Shown here: positions 58,329 to 64,000 of the stretch, piece after piece
Numbering within the stretch: the first letter of the stretch is position 1
Layout of the letters: every line of letters begins with the position of its first letter
Assembly (NCBI GenBank): GCA_001414485.1
Contig: LLEY01000003.1
Location: forward strand, 62,001 to 126,000
Direction: 5' to 3'
DNA length: 64,000 nt
Source of the DNA: Calycina herbarum
Lineage: Eukaryota > Ascomycota > Leotiomycetes > Helotiales > Pezizellaceae
The notes under the pieces: generated by a model
The model's database searches: none
What the model saw: only the letters and a program-made list of their open reading frames with translations
What the model was told of the DNA's origin: nothing
Program-made: the position numbers and the translations under genes

Positions 58329-58788
58329 GTAGCTCATGTTATATTCCCCCATCATTAGCTGGGCTGTACTACTAGATAGTTCTAGACAAGTATAAGTCGC
58401 TCACCCCTCTCCCGAATCCCAAAATCCACTTCAAATCACAATCTTCAGTGGGTCCAAAACCGAGATCTTCACCACGTCGAATTTGTTTTATATTTCCTTT
58501 TGAAAACAGCCAAAATTCTCGCATTTTCCAAAAACAACATTTCTCATTGGAGCGGATAAATCTGGTTAAATACGGACCTACCCGTTGGCAATGGCGGGGT
58601 CCTATATTTAGTAGTGGGGTAGCTAGCACCGAAAATCATCACATCACCACCCAAGCTACAACTTCCTAATTCCCTTAACTCAAACCAACAAGAAAATCTC
58701 GTCGTCAACATATTTCTGCCATCTACAACATCTACCAACTTTCCTCGAGCTCGAGACCTTTCAAATATACAACACAAAACCATCCACA
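58329..58788. other. Promoter region of xylitol dehydrogenase
   Basis: Upstream region of xdhA. The last 120 bp form a CA-rich leader (accatccacaATGGC at the start codon), and tatattta occurs about 190 bp before the ATG. No convincing XlnR/AraR box was identified. Confidence 0.45.
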
Positions 58789-59913
58789 ATGGCAGAATCA
58801 AATGTGAGTATCTCCTTAACCCCTGACTCCATCATACCACCTCCTAATAATTCCTCACAGAACCTCTCCTTCATCCTCAACAAACCCTTCGACGTCTCCT
58901 TCTCCGAGCGCCCAAAACCTACCATACAAGATCCCCACGATGTCTTAGTAGCAGTAAACTACACCGGAATCTGCGGTTCCGACGTGCACTACTGGGTCGA
59001 AGGCAAGATAGGAACGTTCGTCGTCGAAAAGCCCATGGTATTGGGCCATGAATCCTCGGGCACCGTGACTGAGATTGGATCCTCAGTCACCTCTTTAAAG
59101 GTTGGAGACAGAGTGGCTCTCGAACCAGGAACACCATGTCGAAGATGCACACCCTGTCTCTCAGGAAAATACAACTTGTGCGATAAAATGATCTTCGCTG
59201 CTACTCCGCCTCACGACGGAACCCTCACAGGGTTATGGGTCAGCCCAGAGGATTTCTGTTATAAACTCCCGGAAAGCGTGTCTTTGCAAGAAGGAGCTCT
59301 CATCGAGCCCCTCGCAGTAGCAGTCCACATCGTCAAGCAAGCCGAGATCAAACCCGGAAATACAGTCGTAGTAATGGGCGCCGGTCCCGTAGGCCTCTTA
59401 TGCTGCGCAGTAGCAAAAGCGTATGGAGCGTCTAAGATCGTATCCGTCGATATCCAACCTCCGCGTTTAGAATTCGCCAAAGAGTTCGCAGCCACCCATA
59501 CTTTCACCCCATCTCGAGTTCCCGCTGAGGAAAACGCCGCTCGTCTGCTCAAAGAAACAGGGGTTGAGGGGGGTGCGGATGCAGTAATCGATGCCTCCGG
59601 CGCAGAACCCAGTATCCAAACCTCCATCCACGTCGTCCGACGAGGAGGTGTCTATGTACAAGGCGGAATGGGAAAATCCGATATCAACTTTCCTATCATG
59701 GCACTTTGCACGAAAGAAATTACTGTCAAGGGGAGTTTTAGATATGGGAGTGGGGATTACAGTCTTGCTGTTGAGCTGGTGGCTAGTGGGAAGGTGGATG
59801 TGAAGAAGTTGATTACTGGGACCGTGGATTTCAAGAACGCTGAACAGGCGTTCAAGGATGTCAAGGAAGGGAAAGGCATCAAGGTTCTGATTAAGGGTCC
59901 GAATGAGAAGTGA
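58789..59913 (+). CDS. xdhA: D-xylulose reductase (xylitol dehydrogenase)
   Basis: Proposed exons are 58789-58803 and 58861-59913, giving 355 residues. The 57-bp intron (gtgagt...cacag) has a length divisible by three and no stop, so an unspliced reading also stays open. Splicing gives MAESN-NLSFILNKPFDVSF, which matches the family start, so I prefer it. The enzyme oxidises xylitol to D-xylulose with NAD, where the D-xylose and L-arabinose routes meet. Motifs: GICGSDVHYW and GHESSG (catalytic zinc); CRRCTPCLSGKYNLC (structural zinc cysteines); GAGPVGLLCC (Rossmann); and the Asp in SVDIQPPRLEFAK, expected for NAD. The end block GSFRYGSGDYSLAVELVASG is typical of xylitol/sorbitol dehydrogenases. 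Homologous to ladA at 31.4 kb, but clearly a different subfamily. Confidence 0.93.
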   Translation: MAESNVSISLTPDSIIPPPNNSSQNLSFILNKPFDVSFSERPKPTIQDPHDVLVAVNYTGICGSDVHYWVEGKIGTFVVEKPMVLGHESSGTVTEIGSSVTSLKVGDRVALEPGTPCRRCTPCLSGKYNLCDKMIFAATPPHDGTLTGLWVSPEDFCYKLPESVSLQEGALIEPLAVAVHIVKQAEIKPGNTVVVMGAGPVGLLCCAVAKAYGASKIVSVDIQPPRLEFAKEFAATHTFTPSRVPAEENAARLLKETGVEGGADAVIDASGAEPSIQTSIHVVRRGGVYVQGGMGKSDINFPIMALCTKEITVKGSFRYGSGDYSLAVELVASGKVDVKKLITGTVDFKNAEQAFKDVKEGKGIKVLIKGPNEK

Positions 59914-60587
59914 GGTGGCTTCTGGTGGGAAGAGCTGAGGGAGTGGAGGGGTGAGGAGTTGGATGAGTTTTACTTTGCTTTGGGATTGCGAAGGGTATTT
60001 AAAGTTTTTGTATGTAGGTTTGCTTTTTTACATATTTCGATGAACATACTTGATTTTCCAACGTCACGCATCCCTTGCTAGTTTTGTTGACTCAAGTCAA
60101 TTGTGGCGCTTGCCAAAGGTTGACTTGCGATGCTGAATCTGCTAAAAGCTTCACAAGCTGCTTTGGTGCCCCAAACACTTTCCAGAGATCCCCTTCCTCG
60201 GCCCATCACAACTGATAAATGGAATAACAAAAGTTCGTCTCTCACTCAAACCGCCTACTTCATAAACGTGTTTATTCATCACGAAATTCTCATTGCAGAT
60301 AACCCGTTACAGTCGCAATAATTATCCAAAATTGTAGGAAAAACAGTATTATGTATTCTACTATATCTATATAACCCCCTATCAGCCAAGCCTCTCTCTT
60401 CGCCACAGACACAGAAAACCACCGTGGTATAAAAACTCTAAAAATCTTCCAGCCAAGCAGTCGTAATGAATCCATAAGTCCGTAACTCCATCCTCCATGA
60501 TCCAAGAATCCTGGACTCAATACCATCAAGCAACGCTTGCAAAAAAAAAAAATGACGAAAACCAATATGAACAATCGCACGAACCCA
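59914..60587. other. Convergent intergenic region between xdhA and the Rab4-like gene
   Basis: Holds two 3' untranslated regions. A poly-A run of about 13 occurs at 60540-60552. No gene seen. Confidence 0.5.
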
Positions 60588-61653
60588 TTAACAACAACCC
60601 CCTCTTCTCCGCCTATTACTCCCACTCAGAGTAAACACCTCCTCCCACTCCCTCATTCCCCCCGTCCCAATTCCCCACCCCTTCTTCTTCTTCCGCCTCC
60701 TCGCACCACTCCCCTCATCAACCGTCATACCACTCTTGACACTCGCTCCATCCCCTTCTCCACTCCACCCCCCATCCCCATATTGTATGCCACTCATCGG
60801 ATCATCAGGATCAATTTCCCCCAGTTCAATCTTGGTCAATATCATCCTCGCCAATCTCCCAAAGACCTCTTCTACATTTTCCCCACTGAGCGCGGAAACC
60901 TCCATCGAGACGGGGATGTTATTCCCAGAGGCCCATTTACTAGCTTCCTCTTTACTTATTTCTCTTCCATCCGCCACAGTCGCTCGCAGTTGTGTTCCTA
61001 GGCCTAGGTTCATGTTTGAGGTTGAGGAAACGGAGTTATTCCCGTTGAAGGGGAAGGAGGTGTTTTTACTGGATATGCTGGATGGTGTGGTGGGTGGGAC
61101 GGAGGTATCGATTAGATTCGCATTTTCGCAGGCGTCGACTTTATTGCCTACTAATAAGAGTGTGAGGTCTGGAGAGGCGAGGGCGCGGGCATCGTTCATG
61201 AAGGAGGGGAGGGAGGTGAAGGTATTGTGGGAGGTTATGTCGTAGACTAGGAGGGCGCCTGCAGCTCCGCGGTAATAGGAGCGAGAGACGGAGCGGAAAC
61301 GTTCTGTGCCTGCTGTGTCCCAGAGCTTGAAGTTGTTAGTATGATATACTTATCTGCGGGAAGAGGGGTTCGCAGATAATGAACGTACTTGGAGTTTTAT
61401 CCTTTTCCTCCGCGCTCCTGTACCGACTTTTATGATTTTACTTGCGAATTCGACGCCGATTGTTTGGGAGGAGAGGACGCGCCATTCGTTCTTGACGAAG
61501 CGGTGTAAGAGGCAAGACCTGCGATATCCGGGTCAGTTTTCCGTTTGTTTTGAGGTTTCATGTCCGTGATGAGGGGAATAAAGAAATGGCGGACACTTAC
61601 TTTCCACTTCCGCTGGGTCCAAGTAATATGATTTTGGCGAGGTAATCGTACAT
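60588..61653 (-). CDS. ypt4: Rab4/Ypt4-type small GTPase with a long internal insert
   Basis: Three exons on the reverse strand (61653-61601, 61518-61389, 61325-60588), introns of 82 and 63 bp, 306 residues. Rab4 GTPases direct recycling from early endosomes. Motifs: P-loop GPSGSGKS (residues 12-19); effector/switch I around [11 protein letters not shown]; switch [22 protein letters not shown] (about 62-81); GNKVD guanine motif (about 121-125); and [14 protein letters not shown], the third guanine motif. The stretch [20 protein letters not shown] is the clearest Rab4-specific match. The C-terminus RRRRGGCC ends in two cysteines for geranylgeranylation. Odd: about 45-60 Ser/Asn/Thr-rich residues ([20 protein letters not shown]) follow the guanine motif, and a Lys/Gly-rich linker precedes the tail. 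Both make it about 90 residues longer than animal Rab4. The insert sits inside one exon, without splice signals. Confidence 0.9.
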
Positions 61654-62119
61654 ACTTCCCAACTCCTAGATTCTCGTCAGCATCACTATCTATATGCTTC
61701 ACTCTTGCAGCAACGGACCTGATCTCGAGGAGTGCCGGCACTCTCTTCGCTTGCCGCGCTCGACCTTCTTGGTCGAACCATCTTTGCGTGTGAATCTCCC
61801 CTTTTTTGGTCTTGTAGTGGTTTGGTTGGGGTATGTGGTGTTTTGCGGAAGGGTATATATGGCAACTCTGGTGGTGTGAATTGTTGTGTTGATTTTTCTT
61901 GTGATGCACGATGTCGTTATTGGGATTACCTTGCTCTCCTTATCTTGACCCATCAGCCGCCTGCTCAGCCACATATCGGAGTGATTCGCAACCTAGGTCC
62001 GATTTAAACAGGGGAGTTTACACCTCGGCTAATTCAATGGTAGAAGTCCTGAGAAGTCCCGTCATATCTCAACACCAGTCAAACTTAATGGTGAACATCT
62101 CACTTCTTCATCATTCAAA
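61654..62119. other. Divergent promoter region between ypt4 and the short-chain dehydrogenase
   Basis: Short bidirectional promoter. Overlapping frames of 60-90 codons on both strands are not supported by splicing or motifs. Nothing else seen. Confidence 0.5.
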
Positions 62120-63585
62120 ATGAAGATTGAAGGTCGAACGTTCCTAGTTTCCGGCGGGTATGTCAACCCCCATCTCTTCAACTTCGAACCCATAGTGACC
62201 TTTTCATAGAGCCTCAGGCCTAGGCCGAGCATGTGTCGAAGACATCTGCCGGGTAGGAGGATACGCAGCAATCTTGGACATGGACCCAGAACACGCCGCT
62301 GAAGTTATCCAAGCAATTGGTGGTGGAAAGACCAAATTCTTTGCAACTGATGTGACTGACACGGAAAATATCGCTGCTGCTATCAAGGGAACTTTGGAGT
62401 GGGTCAAGGAGACGGGCAGGGAGGTTGGTGGGGTTATCACTGCTGCTGGTGTTGGCAATCCTGGAAAGGTTGGTGGAATTTCTCTTTTTTGAGGTCTGAC
62501 TTCATTTTTATTTCTGGGTGATATATCTTTCGTACCCAGCCTGCCTTTAGCAAAAAAAGTCATTCAGTGACAACGTTAGTGGGGGATGCTTGTAATATGC
62601 CAAGTGGTGTTGCATGTGGAACTCAGTATTGTTTTTCTGTATTTTTTACTTCTTCCACGCCGACGATCATAAACCTTTACTGGTGGAAAGTTCATCTTTA
62701 CTGGCGTATTGTTTTATTTTGAAGGGTTCATGGGCAGGCTTTCATGCGCTTGCTGATGATACAACCCTATCGTGTTATGCTACCCAGGTCTTCATATGTC
62801 AACTAAAAGATGTTGTATCCAAGACGAAGAACCAGCTATGCATATCTTCTCCAATATACTCTCTCTTGTATTCAAAATAAGTGTTCAAATATCTTTCTTC
62901 CTCTTCTTTTTTAACACAGGATGTCATCACCTCCCCCATATAATTCCCCCCAAAATCCCACCTACTAACAAACTTTTCACAGATCTTCAATCGCCACATG
63001 GAGCCTCTCCCCCTCTCCGACCTCGATTTCGTCCTGAACGTCAATATCCGCGGAACCCTCGACCTAATCCGCCAAATCGCCCCCTACATGGCCAGCACCA
63101 AGCCCCTAGACTTAGACAACGAGCGAGGAGTAATAATCATGGTCTCAAGCTCCGCAGCATTCGACGGTCAAACAGGACAAGGTATTCCCCCTCCTTAACA
63201 TAAATGAAAACAGCAAAAATGCTAACAGGATAAGTCGCATACGCCGCTTCCAAAGGCGCAATCCGATCCCTAACCCTCCCACTTACTCGCGATCTCTCCA
63301 GATATGGGATTCGCGTTGTTACTGTTGCGCCGAGTATGTTTGATTCGAGGATGACTGCTACGATGAGTGAGAAGGCTAAGGCTAGTTTATTGAGTGTTAT
63401 GGAGTTTCCGCGTAAGTATTTTTCATCCTATTTGTTGTTGGTTGAAGACTAACTTTTGTACGACAGCACGTCCGGGACGACCTCATGAATTTGCGCAGCT
63501 GGTTAGACATAGTATTGAGAATCCCATGCTTAATGGTGTTGTAATCCGACTTGATGGTGGGATGCGTATGCCTAGTAAGATGTGA
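62120..63585 (+). CDS. Short-chain dehydrogenase, 3-hydroxyacyl-CoA dehydrogenase type 2 (HSD10)-like
   Basis: Five exons (62120-62157, 62210-62468, 62983-63181, 63235-63411, 63467-63585) give 263 residues, normal for the family. These NAD-dependent enzymes oxidise 3-hydroxyacyl-CoA or similar alcohols, often in mitochondria; the true substrate is unknown. The nucleotide-binding motif SGGASGLGRA is built across the first intron. Asp in LDMDPEH fits NAD. A 'TAAGVG' loop takes the place of NNAG, then LNVNIRGT. The catalytic Ser is in [12 protein letters not shown], and YAASK holds the Tyr and Lys; the splice at 63181/63235 restores QVAYAASK. The end [13 protein letters not shown] is typical. 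The second intron is 514 bp, about ten times the others, with donor gttggt and acceptor cacag; an internal unseen exon is possible but not needed. Confidence 0.88.
62469..62982 (+). other. Unusually long intron (514 bp) of the short-chain dehydrogenase gene
   Basis: All other introns in the window are 45-102 bp. The flanking codons join in frame ([15 protein letters not shown]) as the family expects, so the whole stretch should be spliced out. It contains a frame of 88 codons without motif. I see no inverted repeats or target duplication that would show an inserted element. Confidence 0.6.
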
Positions 63586-64000
63586 TTTCTGGGGAGCTCT
63601 CGCGGATTTCTTTCGTTCGTGTAAGCTGGGTGGTGGAGAGGTTTTCTTCTGATGGGTGTATGAATATTTTCCTTTAGCCAGAGAAACAGAGCCTCTCATT
63701 TTTTTCTAGTAATATTCTCCCAAGTCCTAAAATTACGTTTCACCTCCCCAGTTGGCTCACTCGTAAAGTAATCCCGTATCCATATAACCCGGTATTCTAT
63801 GTAACATACCATTATACATACATACCTAAACTAGGCAACCTCCCCGCCATCCTATCACCTCGTACCTTATGCTTATCAACAGTCCTGCATCGGAACCTTA
63901 CATCCCACCTTCACCCACCTTGGGGTTGGGGAGAGTGACTTACCCCACTTTAGGTACCCCACCTTCACTTACCTACCTCACTGTACACACCTCACTTTCT
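63586..64000. other. 3' flank to the window end
   Basis: After the dehydrogenase stop, the sequence is C/T-rich. From about 63900 it has irregular repeats of ccaccttcac and accccacttt words. No gene seen before the window ends. Confidence 0.5.

Noticed and set aside
63880..64000. Repeated ccaccttcac words at the right edge as a possible telomere or CRISPR-like array
   Set aside because: Irregular spacing and sequence, only a few partial units; simple C/T-rich intergenic DNA.

Overview
The window comes from a filamentous ascomycete nucleus (Pezizomycotina; Leotiomycetes is my best guess, from gene content and style only). The genes have short GT-AG introns (mostly 45-100 bp) with CTAAC-like branch points. 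They include fungal-type L-arabinitol 4-dehydrogenase, xylitol dehydrogenase, GH2 beta-mannosidases, ATP synthase subunit g and a Clr5/ankyrin gene. The window also has the two-speed layout typical of genomes with repeat-induced point mutation (RIP).

Compartment 1 (1 to about 29.3 kb) is AT-rich, has no intact gene and is packed with dead transposons. CA and TG dinucleotides are rare, TA is very common and CG survives, which is the CpA-to-TpA signature of RIP. From left to right it holds: a reverse-strand Ty3/Gypsy remnant (1-4500); a second reverse-strand Gypsy pol remnant split by a complete, nested, forward-strand chromovirus (6785-12289, two 226-bp LTRs, C-terminal chromodomain); Gypsy gag/LTR debris (12.6-16.7 kb); a Tc1/mariner helix-turn-helix remnant (about 16.9 kb); an island of unmutated single-copy DNA with a 234-bp MITE (18.3-19.4 kb); a complete pogo/Fot1 DNA transposon (20071-21931, TA duplications, 53-bp inverted repeats, one continuous frame broken only by TAG/TAA); and a second complete chromovirus on the reverse strand (22568-28441, two 301-bp LTRs).

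Compartment 2 (about 29.4 to 64 kb) is ordinary gene-rich euchromatin. In order: D-2-hydroxyacid dehydrogenase (-), L-arabinitol 4-dehydrogenase (+), ATP synthase subunit g (+), secreted beta-mannosidase A (+), a broken Clr5/ankyrin gene (+), an orphan 949-residue protein (+), a 177-residue hypothetical protein (+), cytosolic beta-mannosidase B (-), a gene-poor 4.3-kb stretch with a second MITE, a long-chain acyl-CoA synthetase (-), a small Ser/Thr-rich ORF (+), xylitol dehydrogenase (+), a Rab4/Ypt4 GTPase (-) and an HSD10-type short-chain dehydrogenase (+).

Functionally, four of these genes belong to use of plant hemicellulose: both beta-mannosidases release mannose from mannan oligosaccharides outside and inside the cell, and the two zinc polyol dehydrogenases are the NAD-dependent oxidation steps of the pentose catabolic pathway. 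The most unusual object is the Clr5/ankyrin pseudogene (38398-41663). A 477-bp piece of its ankyrin domain is inverted in place; flipping it back joins the frame at both ends.
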